NCBI GenBank assembly: GCA_036023115.1 | Contig: JAYKKT010000090.1 | Coordinates: 32,286,001-32,350,000 of the forward strand | Length of the DNA stretch: 64,000 bases | Origin: Brasenia schreberi | Taxonomy: Eukaryota; Streptophyta; Magnoliopsida; Nymphaeales; Cabombaceae | Direction of reading: 5' to 3' | Shown: positions 1 through 11,894 of the stretch, piece after piece | How positions within the stretch are numbered: position 1 is the first letter of the stretch | Layout: each line of letters starts with the position of its first letter | Position numbers and translations under genes: made by a program | The notes under the pieces: model-generated | Databases searched by the model: none | What the model was told of the DNA's origin: nothing | What the model saw: the letters and a program-made list of their open reading frames with translations, nothing else

Positions 1-410
1 GGTGTCACAATTAATTTGTCTCTCATAAACTCAATATGAATATGTTCACACATCCATCTCAACATCATTTCTTCCATGGGCATCCTTTGAACATGATGAT
101 GAATTGTCTAGCACAACACTATATAACATAGCTGGTCTAATTTCTGCTTTATGATATTTACCTTACAACTTTAATGTTAATCTTCTTGTCACAACTTTAT
201 TTATTGGTGTCACAACCAATTTGTCTCTCATAACCTTAATATGAATATGTTCACACATTCATCTCAACATCATTTCTTCCATGGACATCCTTTGAACATG
301 CTGATGATGAATTGTCTAGCACAACACTATATAACATAGCTGGTCTAATTTATGCTTTATGATATTTATCTTTCAACTTTAATGTTAATCTTCTTGTTAT
401 AGAAATATGT
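1..410. repeat. 205-bp tandem duplication inside the LINE fragment
   Basis: The block beginning GGTGTCACAATTAATTTGTC at 1 recurs at 206 (GGTGTCACAACCAATTTGTC) and the two units stay alignable to about 410 with scattered substitutions. The divergence shows the duplication is not recent. The first unit may extend left of the window. Confidence 0.85.
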
Positions 411-1745
411 GATACAACTCTCTATTTTAATCAACCTAAACTAATCTTATGGCTCTGAAAGATTGACCTTAGATACTCAAAACTTCCTTTTGAGGTATTC
501 GATGTTGCCAATTTTGATTTTCATGTCATCTACAGTAACTAAGTGATCAAACTTGCATTCTATATATTATCTTTATTGTACTAAGTTGAAAGCCTTTATT
601 TTCTAATGTTTCTCTCTATAGTTATAATTTTTTATTAACATTTTTATTACACTCATCCACTAGCATAATATCATTAACGAATTATATACACCAAGGTTCT
701 TCATCTTGAATATGTTTTGCTAACTCATTAATAGCCAAGATAAACACAAACTTAAAGTTGATCCTTTATGTAATCAAATATTAACTTCAAAGAATTAGTC
801 ATTCCTTGATTAGTCCTTACACATGTTTGTACATCATCATATATCTATTATAAAGTTGATGGACATCAATCGGTACTTATTTTCTTCAAGGTTCTCTAAA
901 GAATTTCTCTTAACATCCAATCACAACATTTATTAAATAAATAAATATTATACAAAGATTCTTTTTTTTCCTAAAATATTCGATAGGACGTTTCAATAGG
1001 TGAGTCACCTTAATAGTAGATCTCCTTACCATGAATCCAAATTGATTCTCCATTATACTCAGATACACTTGCGTGGATCTTCGTTCAATAACTTTTTCTC
1101 ATAATTTTATTGTATAACTTATGAACTTAATACTTTGATAATTTGCATAATCATGAATGTCTCTCTTAGTGTTCTTTCTCTATTCCTGAGTCATTCTTTA
1201 GTTACTCCATATTTCATCGAGTAATCTTTTATGACAAGTGATATTCGTCTTTCTTAAGATTTTTCATATTTTTATAAGAATATTATTTAATCCTATAGAT
1301 TTACCTTTATAAGCTTAATAACATCTTTAACTTCATTTCTTTGAATATATTGAAAGAAATTCCAGTTTCTATACTCTTTTGAGTTGGTCAACTCTCTTAA
1401 ACTAATACTAATACCTATATTTTCAAGCTTATGAAGATAATACTTTTATCTATTTTGATATACTCACTTGCCACTAAATCTTTTCATCATCTTTAATGCA
1501 AAAGTAAGATCCTTAGTTTTCTTATCTATAGCTTTAAGTCCTCTCAAGTTTTGACTTTCACTTCAATGATGCCTTTTTCTTTTCTTTTATAATCTCCTAA
1601 GTTTCATCAATCTTGTTGCCATAATGAAATTTATAACATGACCTCTTTCACTTAATTTTATAGTGCAATGCTTCACTCCACCACCAATCCTCTTTTTGTA
1701 CTGGTATGTCTCCCTTATTGCCTCTTTATCCACTTTTTTACATCT
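1..1745 (-). mobile_element. RTE-type LINE fragment, decayed
   Basis: Read on the minus strand, this stretch is a degraded relative of the two longer LINEs in the window. Around 1030-1110 the reverse complement translates to a run ending in ENQFGFM, matching the reverse-transcriptase stretch ENQFGFIPGR of the LINE at 5548-9472. Near 1690-1740 it matches the GGVPAQKEAWWW stretch between endonuclease and RT. Many stops and frameshifts interrupt it, so it is non-coding now. It runs off the left edge, so its 3' end is not seen. It lies downstream of the last visible aminopeptidase exon, probably in the next intron of that gene. Confidence 0.8.
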
Positions 1746-2241
1746 AAATATACAATGAACCCTAAGATTTAAACATAAAATTATATAAAAAGTACATATG
1801 CTCTAGGGCATCTAATTTGAGAAGAAAAGCTGTTAGTACAAAGAAAATATAGAAATTTCTTTGTGAAGCAAGGTTTAAAGAAGCTAGTTCAACTTGAAGC
1901 ATGCGCTTAAGACGAAATGCACACACCATTTGATTATTGACTGAAGAAGAAAACCACAACCGTTAACGCTTAAGAGTACTGGTAGTTGATTCATATGAGA
2001 TCTCTAATAGGGTAGATGAAACAAATTTTTCACTATTTAAGGCAAGGGTCCTTTCAATAATAAGTTGGAAAATCAAAATGATTATAAGTCCCTTAATTAA
2101 AGATAAGTTTCCATGGTAAGAGCATTTTGTATGGCATGTAGTTCACGAAGCTTATGGCAGAGCCAACATTTATGCTTTGAACGTGAACTCACATTATTAG
2201 ATAGAGAGAGAGATAGGTGAATAAACTTTAGAAGTAATTAC

Positions 2242-2478
2242 CTCCTCATTGTCAAATAAAGCAACCACCCGTATGGAATCTTCATCTAACAGACCTTGTG
2301 AATCAGAAGAATCTATAAGGGCTCTCAGCGCACAATAACTTGAAGCAAGATTATCCAGCCTTCCAGAATAAATGAACTCATTCTGTGCACCTCCAAGACA
2401 GCTAGGTTGGGTATCACAAAGGTTCAGCTCAATCTCCATTATGTCATCAACAGTACATTCCATTTCATCTGACAAAAT
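2242..2478 (-). CDS. Aspartyl aminopeptidase (M18), metal-binding exon
   Basis: This exon encodes 79 codons in frame with the upstream exons. It includes the [11 protein letters not shown] stretch, [19 protein letters not shown] and VALFDNEEV. In family M18 the Asp of RLDN and the two Glu of NEEV supply zinc ligands and the catalytic base of this dodecameric aminopeptidase, which removes N-terminal Asp or Glu. The acceptor is AG at 2479-2480 and the donor is GT at 2240-2241. Splicing to the exon at 13255-13405 reads LLLQ|ILSDE in phase, as plant homologues do. The intron between is about 10.8 kb because a copia element sits in it. The remaining C-terminal exons, with the last metal ligands, are not in the window. 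Confidence 0.88.
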
Positions 2479-3026
2479 CTATTACAATGTAAAATTGGAA
2501 AATGAGACATATAGAAGACAATGAAGTGCACACACAATAAAACATCCCTCCAGGTCAATAAGGAGAGCATGCAATTAAATATTCTCAGGACAGAGGCGCA
2601 CATACATACTGCATTTTTTTTTTCTTTTGATTGGCAAGATGGGTTTAGGCAGACAAGCAGATATGCAAGCCCAGGTGCTTAACTCTATACCTTCAACTTA
2701 AAGGTTCTTTTGAGTAGAATCCCTAGCCATGAATCCCTCTTTATGCACATGGGGCACAGTTTATTCATTTGACTAGAAGTACACATCACCAAAAAAGTAC
2801 TATGGAAAGGATTCACCAAGACATAGCTGGTTGGATGCCTGGACGGGTGTTGCCTTAGATAGCCTTAGGTAGCCCACTGTTGATATAAAACTCTTTTGGA
2901 TCCTTTACCACGCTATGATATCTTTTAGTACCAATGCACTAGATCCCAGAAATTCAAAGTTGAGCTTTCTTGGACAACAATAGTATGAAAATAAGCAAAT
3001 GTCCAAGTAAATTTCCATGTTAGATT
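2479..3026. other. Intron sequence, no feature seen
   Basis: This is intronic sequence of the aminopeptidase gene between its exon and the copia 5' LTR. I see no coding region or repeat in it beyond AT-rich DNA. Confidence 0.6.
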
Positions 3027-3310
3027 TGTTGAAGCCATAGATTTCAAACCTTTATTCTTTGTATTTCTGCAACTTAGTCAATCGGATCCTATTGGATCAG
3101 ATCCAATAGGAGTCGGATATAATTAGGAATACTAATTAGGGGAATTTTGGTCTTTCGTATTAAGTATCCTAATTGTAATAGTGTAAAACAGAATCAAGAA
3201 AATAAAGAGAGTGTGGCGGCAGCCATGGAGATGCTGGCCCTCTTCTTGATTCCAAGAATTTCTATTTCGTGTTGATTCGAGTTTCTAAAGGTGTGGGTTA
3301 AATCTCAACA
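3027..3310 (+). repeat. 5' LTR of the copia element
   Basis: A 284-bp repeat with TG...CA ends. It matches the 3' LTR at 11815-13136 after that copy's insertion is discounted, with scattered differences, for example TTCGTGTTGATTCGAG against TTTGGGTTGATTCTAG near the end. The divergence argues for an old insertion. Confidence 0.92.
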
Positions 3311-3322
3311 TGGTATCAGAGC
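3311..3322 (+). promoter_or_regulatory. Primer-binding site, initiator tRNA-Met
   Basis: TGGTATCAGAGC directly follows the LTR end. It is complementary to the 3' end of plant initiator tRNA-Met, the usual primer for copia elements. Confidence 0.9.
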
Positions 3323-3599
3323 CTAACCAAGAAAATTAGTGCGTTTATGTTGATGGTTCAAGGGTTTAAAGGCAGTTAGGGCAACGCAGATCGATTGCAG
3401 CCCAAAAAAATCATGATCAAGTTAGTTATACAGCCAAATTGATTCATTCCAAAAAAAAAATTCAGGAAACGAGTGAATAAATATATCAACCCTAGAGAAA
3501 GGGGCATATTTGATAATCTCTGATAAAGAAAAGATGGTGGAAGGTTGAGAAAACAACATTTCAGATAAGGGAGACAGTTTTCAAATTACGAATTTAAAA

Positions 3600-4800
3600 T
3601 TAGACAATAAAAATTACCTCTAATGGGCTAGATCTATTGAATTAGTTGTAATGGCAAGGAGGCGATGGGACTATTTGATTGGCAACATTCTCATGCCCCA
3701 AACCGACAACATTCTCATGCCCCAAACCACTCATCATTTCTATATCAAATGGAGCAGGGAGAATGCTTTAGTCAGCGCGTAACTCTTACAATCAATGGTG
3801 CCATAAATATGTGGTACATTCATGTTTTTAGAATCAAACAAGGATATTTGGTTGACTGTCCAAGATGCTTATGCTCAAAGAAAAAATATACCGAAGAAAT
3901 ATGATATTATCGAGAAGATTCGAAAGTACAGACAAGGTGGAAGGACTCTAAGTGATTATTATGGTGAACTTGAAGGTTTATGAGAAGGGTTGCAATTCTA
4001 TTCTAAAACTAAATGCTAGTCTTTTGTGAGGCATTTCCTCAAAATATGAGGCAGTCAAAAATAATATTTTAGGCAGAGAAGGGCATCCATCCTTGAGCAC
4101 AATATACTCCATACTCCTGTGTGAAGAGGATAGGAGGTATTTAGAGAAATAGGCCAAAATAAGCCAAGAAACAACTACTTTTGTAGGAGAAAATGTAGCT
4201 AATTCTTCATCTACCAGTGATAGAGGAGGATATGGAGGGTGCAGTAGACGTAAATTTCAACTTACTCCGTACGAGAAGGATAAGTTGATTTGCTCTCATT
4301 GTGGTAAAACACGTCATGCGAAAAAGACATGCTCAGAATTGGTGGGCAGACCTCCCTATTATCAAAATAGGCCAAATAAAGCTTATTTCAGCAGTGACCA
4401 AACTAAAAAATAGAATTTGGAGAGTAATGCAAATTCATTGGCCAATATGAAGAAAGAACTTTAAGGGCTCAAGGTTATATTGGTTGATTCGTAAACTACT
4501 TCAACCTCTTCTATAGTTCATTCTCAAGCTACTATGGCGTATCCATTCTCATTCATGGTTGAGGGTAATGTACTTACTCATCATTCCAGGATATGGGTTG
4601 ATTCTGGCATCACATATCACATGATTGGTCGGCGAGAGTTCTTTGATGATTATCAGTTGATTTAAAAAAAGATTGACATTAGGTTGGTCGATGGGTCTCA
4701 TACTCTCATCGTTGAAAAAGGGAGTATAATTATCTCTTTTGGAATGTTAAAAAATGTTCTACATGTTCCAACTATTTGAGTCAATGACTTATTAGTTTTG
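3600..4800 (+). pseudogene. Copia gag and protease remnant
   Basis: Broken reading frames here encode copia gag pieces. A CCHC knuckle (CSHCGKTRHAKKTC) lies near 4297-4338, followed by a protease active-site-like WVDSGITYHM near 4590-4620, with Asp-Ser-Gly in place of the usual DSG/DTG environment. In-frame stops, for example after DDYQLI, show it is not functional. The following sequence leads into the integrase remnant. Confidence 0.8.
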
Positions 4801-4981
4801 CTATGACACAAGACCTAAATTGACACATAATTTTTAATTTCATGAGTTGTTTCTTTCAGGAACTGAGGACCGGGATGATCTTTGGTTAGGGTACCATAAG
4901 GAGAGGCCTTTATTTCTACGAGGAAGTCGGCGGGAACAATGCAATCCACTCTAGCTAAAGAAAAGAGGAAGAACTGACTTT

Positions 4982-5529
4982 ATGACAAAAAGATTACGAC
5001 ATCTGCTCCTTTCTAAAATTAGGATGTTATTGCCTAAATTTTATGGTTGTAATGATTTGAGTTTGCATTGTGAAACCTGCCAAAAGGTTAAATATCGTGT
5101 ATCATTTCCTTTGAATGAAACTAGAGCTTCTAGACTATTTGAAATTATTCATTATAATGTTTTGGGTCCGTGTTCCATTACCTCATTGCATGGCTACAAA
5201 TACTTTATTTCATTCATTGATGGCAGTACAAGGTTTACTATGATATATATCATGAAAACCAAAGATGAGGTGAAAAATATTATGCCTATATATTCCCAGT
5301 TCATGAATACCCAATTTCAAAAGACTATTAAAATTCTTCGTAGTCATAACGGAGGCAAATTTATGTCTTAATCATTATATTCATATTTTTTAAGTTAGGA
5401 GATCCTACACCAAACTTCTTATCTTCATTCTCCATATCAAAATGGTGTCTCTGAAAGGAAAACAAGCATTTTTAAGAAGTTGCTAGAACACTTTTGATTG
5501 GTTACAATGTCCCAAAATTTTATTGGAGT
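4982..5529 (+). pseudogene. Copia integrase remnant, N-terminal part
   Basis: The frame from 4982 holds part of the integrase zinc-binding region (HCETCQKVKY) and the catalytic core (GYKYFISFIDGSTRFTMIY). The second catalytic motif reads RSHNGGKF where active copia integrases have RSDNGGEF, so the conserved Asp and Glu are changed. A stop follows at about 5371. The LINE insertion at 5548 then splits the integrase; the C-terminal part resumes at 9491. Confidence 0.85.
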
Positions 5530-5892
5530 GAAGTTGTTCTAACAACCTTGCATTGCCAGTCCGAAGCGCGGATAAAGGAGGAGGGTTGTGTTAGGCTTCC
5601 GACAACCAGCGTAAAAATTTATCGGATTTTTATACCCATGAATTACACAAATTATGAGAATTATTTTGGGGTGTCCCCGACTAGCGACGCACTGCAAAGC
5701 CCGAATGCAATAATAAGTAAGCAAGGGCTACTACATTTTCGCCCAAATGTAGTGAATCAATTGCAGAGAGGATTCTCACATCATGGACGGGTGTGGGTAA
5801 AGAAGTTAGTCCTCCTACATTGCCGCCCGAATGTATTGAATAATTTACAGAGAGGGCCTCCGCATTTTCAATATAGACAGATGCGGGGGTAG

Positions 5893-6705
5893 TTCTTGGA
5901 ATATCGGAACATTATTCGGTAAGCTAATGGAGGTGGAGATACTATGGTTCGAAGAAACATTCATATTCTATGTTTACAAGAGATAAAATGGGTTGGAAAA
6001 AGCAAAGGAGATAGATGATACAGGTTTGATAAAGAAAAGGTTCGAAACGGAGTTAGTATTATCATAAATAAAGATTTAAAGGATATTGTAGTAGACATAC
6101 AATGATATGGTGACCGAATCATGACGTTGAAATTAGTGTTAGGAGCATAGGTTTTGAATATAGTTTGTGCTTACGCACCCCAAGTAGACCTAGAAGATAG
6201 TATAAAGACAACTTTTTAGGAAGAGTTAGATAAGGTGATTCAAAAGATTCCATAAAGGGAGATGATTTGTTTAGGAGGAGACTTAAATGGACATGTCAGT
6301 AAAGAGGCATTAAGATATCAAGGTATTCATGGAAACTTTGGTTTTGGTGATATAAATGAGGAAGGTAGGGAGATTTTAAATTTTGCTATGGCATTTGATC
6401 TCTTTATAGTCAATACAATCTTCAAAAAACGAGATGAACATTTAATTACTTATAAGAGTGGCTTATCACAAACACAAATTGATTACTTTATTTGTAGAAA
6501 AAAAGATAGAGCGTGTTTTAAAGATTGCAAGGTAATTCCAAGAGAAAGCTTAACCACCCAACATCGACTTTTAGTTATAGATTTACAAATAAAAAAATGG
6601 ACAAAGAAGAAAAGAGTGCATCGAGCTATTCAGACTAAATGGTGGAACCTCAAAAGCGAGAAAGAAGATATATTTCAACTGAAAGTCCTTCAAGGAGATG
6701 TTTGA
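5893..6705 (+). pseudogene. LINE endonuclease remnant
   Basis: The region begins with a WNIGTLFGK-like start and continues to ICLGGDLNGHV, INTIFKKRDEHLITYKSG and TQIDYFICRK, the motifs of RTE apurinic endonucleases that nick the target. The Asp-Leu-Asn of GGDLNGH belongs to a conserved catalytic block. Stops occur before 6262 and at 6703, so it is dead. The longest open piece is 6262-6705. Confidence 0.82.
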
Positions 6706-8049
6706 AATTATGTTGGTACACCCTGTGATATGTGGAACAATATGGTTATACATATTAGGAAAGTGACGAAAGATGTGTTAGTTGTATCTAAGGGAGGTGT
6801 ACCGGCACAAAAAGAAGCTTGGTGGTGGAGTGAAGTAGTGCAAAATAAAATCAAGGCAAAGAAGGCATGTTATAAATTACATTAGGCTAAGAAAACTTGT
6901 GAAACTTTAGAGGCTTATAAGAAAGCAAAGAAGGAAGCGAAAAAGGAGGTTAGTAAAGCAAAAGCTAAAATTTGAGAGGATTTATATAAAAAACTCAACT
7001 CAAAAGGGGGTGAAAGGGATATTTTTAGGATAATTAGGGTTAGAGATAAGAAAACTAAAGATCTTAATTCTGTTAGGTGCATCAAAGACGAGGATGAAAA
7101 AATTCTAGTGAAAAATGATGATATAAGAAATAGATGGAAAACTATTTTTATAAGTTTTTTAATGAAAATAAAAATGTTAGTATTAGCTTAGGAGAGTTGG
7201 TCAAATCAAAAAAGTATATAAACTACAATTTCTACCGACGTATTCAAAAGAATGAAGTTAAAGAAGTTCTTAAACATATGATGGGTGATAAATCAGTAGG
7301 AGAAAGCTTAACCACCCAACATCGACTTTTAGTTATGGATTTACAAATAAAAAAATGGACAAAGAAGAAAAGAGTGCATCGAGCTATTCGAACTAAATGG
7401 TGGAACCTCAAAAGCGAGAAAGAAGATATATTTAAACAGAAAGTCCTTCAAGGAAATGTTTGGAATTATGTCAAAATACCTTGTTAATATGGCTATAAAT
7501 ATTAAGAAAGTGGTGAAAGATGTGTTAGGTGAATCTAAGGGAGGTGTACCGGCACAAAAAGAAGCTTGGTGGTGGAGTGAATTAGTGCAAAATAAAATCA
7601 AGGCAAACAAGGCATGTTATAAATTACATTATGCTAAGAAAACTAGTGAAACTTTAGAGGCTTATAAGAAAGCAAAGAAGGAAGCCAAAAACACCGTCAA
7701 TGAAGCAAAAGCTAAAATTTGGGAGGATTTATATAAAAAGCTCAACTCAAAAGAGGGTTAAAGAGATATTTTTAGGATAGCTAGGGCTAGAGATAAGAAA
7801 ACTAAAGATCTTAATTCTGTGAGATGCATCAAAGACGAGGATGAAAACATTCTAGTGCCAAATGATGATATAAGAAATAGATGGAAAAACTATTTTTATA
7901 AGCTTTTTAATGAAAATAAATATGGTAGTATTAGCTTAGGAGAGTTAGCCAAATAAAAATATATATATAAACCACAATTTCTACCGACGTATTCAAAAGA
8001 ATGAAGTCAAAGAGGCTCTTAAACATATGAAAGGTGGTAAATCGGTAGG
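6543..8049 (+). repeat. 758-bp tandem duplication inside the LINE
   Basis: The unit starting AGAAAGCTTAACCACCCAAC at 6543 repeats from 7301. The first unit ends near AATCAGTAGG (7300) and the second near AATCGGTAGG (8049). The two copies have diverged by substitutions and small indels. The LINE at 16806-20047 has a single copy of this segment, so the duplication is private to this insertion. Confidence 0.88.
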
Positions 8050-9334
8050 ACTAGATAATATTCCTATAGAAGTTTGCAAAATACTAGGAGAAATAGGAAT
8101 CACTTGGCATACAAGACTATTTAATGAAATATGGAGAAACCAAAAGATGCCCGAGGAATCGAGAGCGAGTACACTTATACCCATATATAAGAACAAGGGA
8201 GACATTCAAGGTATCAAGTTAATGAGCCATACTATGAAATTGTGGGAAAGAATTATCGAACGTAGGTTAAGACAAGTATCAAGTACAATAGAGAACCAAT
8301 TTGGATTCATACCAGGCAGATCTACTATTGAAGCGATTCACCTTTTGAGACGTCTTATAAAACATTTTAGAGGAAAAAAGAAAGACCTTCACGTGATATT
8401 TATTGATCTAAAAAAAACTTATGATAGGGTACCGAGGGAGGTTCTTTGGAGAACTTTGGAAAAAAGAGGTATCCCGTTGACATACATTAACCTTATAAGA
8501 GACATGTACGACGGTGCAAACACATGTGTGAGGACTCATGAAGGAATAACAGACTTCTTTGAAGTTAATATTGGGTTACATCAAGGATCAACTTTAAGTC
8601 CATACTTATTTATAATGGTGATTGATGAGTTAACAAAACATATTCAAGATGAAGTACCTTGGTGTATATTATTTGCATATGACATTGTGTTAGTGGAGGA
8701 GTCTAAGGAAAAAGTTATTAGAAAATTAGAACTATAAAGAGAAACATTAGAAACCAAAGGCCTCTGACTTAGTAGAACAAAGACAAAATATATGGAATGT
8801 AAGTTTGATCATTTGGTTACTTCAGAGGACCTAGAAATTAAAATTGACACACATTACATCCCCGAAAATGAAAGTTTTCAGAGGGATGGAAGAATTGATG
8901 GAGATGTTACGCATAGAATTAATGTTGGTTGGTTAAAATGGAGAGGAGCATCAGGTATTCTCTGTGATAAGAAGATACCATTAAAGTTAAAAGGTAAATA
9001 TTATAGAGAAACAATTAGGTCTGCCATGTTTTATGGTTCTGAGTGTTGGGGAGTTAATCATCAACATGTACAAAAGATGTGACAGAAATGAAGATGTTGA
9101 GATGGATGAGTGATCATACAAGAAAAGACCGTATACATAATGAGGTTATTAGAAATAAATTGTGTGGCACCAATAGCACATAAAATGAGAGAATATCGTT
9201 TATGGTGGTTTGGACATATAGAAAGAAGATCAAAAGAAGAACCTGTAAGAAGGTATGAAAAACTAAATTTGGAAAGTATTAAAAATTTAAAAGAGGTAGA
9301 GGACGACCACAAAAGTGTTGGAAATAAACAATAA
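8027..9334 (+). pseudogene. LINE reverse transcriptase remnant
   Basis: Open pieces at 8027-8737, 8792-9082 and 9110-9334 give a nearly complete RTE RT. They carry NQFGFIPGRSTIEAI, IDLKKTYDRVPREVL, GLHQGSTLSPYLF and the catalytic box as FAYDIVL, where the expected form is FADDIVL; the related copy at 18880-19317 keeps FADDIVL. The C-terminal portion has SAMFYGSECWGV and the FGHIERR stretch typical of the RTE tail. A stop at 8735 and a frameshift near 9080 interrupt it. The Asp-to-Tyr change in the box alone would be expected to abolish polymerase activity. Confidence 0.9.
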
Positions 9335-9490
9335 AGAATGATCTAGCTTATTGTGAGTTAACTGCTAACATGGCACATGATAGGGATATGTGGAAACAAA
9401 GAATCCATGTAGCCGACCCCGCCTAGTATGGGAAAAGGCTTAGTTGTTGTTGTTGTTGTTGTTGTTGTTGTTGAAGTTGTTCTAACAACC

Positions 9491-9949
9491 GTATTTCTCA
9501 TTAACCGCATGCCTAGTAGAGTCCTCAATGTTAATACTTATTTTCACTTCTTATGTCCTTCCAAGAAACCTTTAAGGGTGTTTGGATGCACCTGTTTTGT
9601 ACATATACATAGTGGCTATAGAGATAAACTAGATGCTAGAGTTGTTAAGTACATTTTCTTGGCCTATTCTTCCAATCAAAAGGAATTTAAATGTTATGAT
9701 CCTGAAAAAAAGAAATCATATGTTACAATGGATGTAATGTTCCATGAAGATATAAAGTTTTATGGTGGTAAAGAAGATCATTTATCAAATTTACCTATAC
9801 CGATTGTATTACCTATTCTACCATTAGAAGATCACCTTGATATTGGAAAAGAAGAAAGGATTGCTCGACCCCCAGAAAAAAAAAAAGATGGCAGACTTAT
9901 TCTACAGGTGAAAGAAAGACATTCCTCTCGCATTAAAATGCTACCCTAG
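9491..9949 (+). pseudogene. Copia integrase remnant, C-terminal part
   Basis: After the LINE and its second target duplication the copia integrase resumes with TVFLINRMPSRVL and PLRVFGCTCFVHIH, the conserved end of copia integrase. The reading frame as open DNA begins inside the LINE tail (a valine run encoded by the TTG/GTT repeat), which is a chimeric artefact. Confidence 0.85.
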
Positions 9950-10089
9950 ATCAGAATTCTCACCATGAATCAGCTCTGATTCCCACTCAAGCAACTCCTT
10001 TAAATTCTTCTAGTGTGATAATGCAAGATATCCTCTACAAAAAAAAAGGTATCATATACTAATTATCCTAAAGATTATCAGTTGTTTGT

Positions 10090-10525
10090 GATGATTGAAG
10101 TTAACACTTATATACCAAGAATATTTGAAGAAGCAGAGCAAAATTAAGATTAGAAGGCAGCAATGAAAGAAGAAATTGCAGCACTAGAAAAGAATAAAAT
10201 GTGGGAACTTAAGGACCTGCCATCAAAGAGGAAAATTATGGGTTGCATATGGGTGTATATGGTGAAGTATAAGGCCAATGGAAGTATAGAAAGATACAAG
10301 GTTAGGTGATGATTGAAGTTAACACTTATATACCAAGAATATTTGAAGAAACAGAGCAAAATTAAGATTAGAAGGAAGCAATGAAGGAAGAAATTGCAGC
10401 ACTAGAAAAGAATAAAATGTGGGCACTTAAGGACCTGCCATCAAAGAGGAAAATTGTGGGTTGCATATGGGTGTATACGGTGAAGTATAAGGCCAATGGA
10501 AGTATAGAAAGATACAAGGTTAGGT
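10090..10525 (+). repeat. 218-bp tandem duplication at the copia RT start
   Basis: The block GATGATTGAAGTTAACACTT at 10090 repeats at 10308. Each unit includes the RT entry encoding KEEIAALEKNKMW and GCIWVYTVKY or its variant. The second unit continues into the RT. Confidence 0.85.
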
Positions 10526-11809
10526 TAGTAGCTAAGGGCTACAGTCAATCATATGGTATTGACTACACGGAAATATTTACATCGATTGCAAAAATGAATA
10601 CTATTAGAATTATTCTAAGTGTGGCGGTTAATGAAGGATGAGAATTATGGCAGCTGGATGTGAAGAATGTGTTTCTTCAATGAGACCTTACTTACGGAGG
10701 ATATCTACATGGACTTACCACCCAGCTATGATCAAAGCAATCACCAAGAGCATGGTTTGAAAAATTTAATGATGGTATTCTTGGATTAGGGTTCAGACAT
10801 TGCATTAGGATATGTTATTCATTAAACAAGATAAGAAAGCCATCATGTTACTAGTGTACGTGGATGATATTATCATTACGAGTGACAGTTTAGAAGGAAT
10901 TGCTACATTAAAGGGACAACTACATGTCTTATTTGATTTAAAAGACATGGGTTGATTACACTATTTGTTAGGGATTGAAATTATATGCATCAAGAGTTGT
11001 TTGTTTTTAAGTCAAAGAAAATATATTATAGACTTATTAAAAGAGACAAAGATGGAGGATTGTCGTATGCACTATTTCCATCAAAATTCAAAAAGAAAAT
11101 AATGGAAATTCAGCTGAACCTTATGAAAATACGGGAAAATATCAGAGATTAGTTGGAAAACTTATATATCTCACAATCACAATACCTGATACAAGCTTTG
11201 CAGTAAGTTATGTGAGTAACTGGATGTATTCACCATCAAAGCATCATATGAATATTGTGTTTCACATTATCAGATATCTAAAATCATCCATCACTCATGG
11301 TCTATTATATTTCACATTCATCACTCAATATTGAAATTTATTTAGATGTTGATTGGTTTGGTTCTACAATTGATAGGAGATTTACTTCAGGCTACATTGT
11401 ATGTCTAGGCGATAATGGGATATCATTGAAGAGTAAGAAGCAGTTTATGGTGGTTAGATCAAGTGCAAAGGCAGAGTATCATGTAATTGCCCTTGGTATG
11501 TGTCAGGGTTTATGAACATTATCATTATTAGAAGAAATTGGTCTTAGAATGATCATTCCAATCAAGTTCTTCATAGATAGCAAGGTTGCACTTCAAATAG
11601 CTTCTACTCATGTTTTCCTCAAGAGAAGAAAGTATATTGAAGTTGATTGTCACTTTATTAGAGAGAAGTTATTTCAAAGAATTTTCAACCTCATTCACGT
11701 TTGCTCAGAAGATCAATTAGAAGACATACTCATAAAGCCAGTTGTTGCAAATGGACTAAGGAAGGCTCTCGGCAAGTTGGGAGTTTTAAGCATTCAAGAC
11801 CCAACTTAA
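10381..11809 (+). pseudogene. Copia RT and RNase H remnant
   Basis: The RT starts with VRLVAKGYSQSYGIDYTEIF (10525-10585) and has its catalytic YVDDIIITS near 10857. RNase H follows at about 11330-11515 with DVDWFGSTIDRRFTSGYIV and SSAKAEYHVIA, then the terminal KYIEVDCHFIREK and EDQLEDILIKP. Stops and frameshifts at about 10641, 10680 and 10955 break it. The end abuts the polypurine tract and 3' LTR. Confidence 0.9.
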
Positions 11810-11894
11810 GGGGGTGTATTAAAGCCATAGATTTCATACCTTTATTATTTGTATTTCTGTAACTTAGTCATTCGGATCCTATTAGATCAGATCC

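Larger units (their letters stand above)
5548..9472 (+). mobile_element. RTE-type LINE inserted in the copia integrase
   Basis: A non-LTR retrotransposon with an apurinic-type endonuclease followed by an RT, ending in a (TTG)n tail rather than poly(A), as plant RTE elements do. It is flanked by an 18-bp target duplication, GAAGTTGTTCTAACAACC, at 5530-5547 and 9473-9490. Its RT matches the RTE clade (PREVLW, INLIRDMYDG, GLHQGSTLSPYLF, FAYDIVLVEE). The frame is broken many times, and a 758-bp internal tandem duplication is present. It is about 3.9 kb including that duplication. Confidence 0.93.

Noticed and set aside
9428..9490. Valine-rich start of an open frame
   Set aside because: It is the TTG tail of the LINE read in another frame, joined by chance to the copia integrase remnant.
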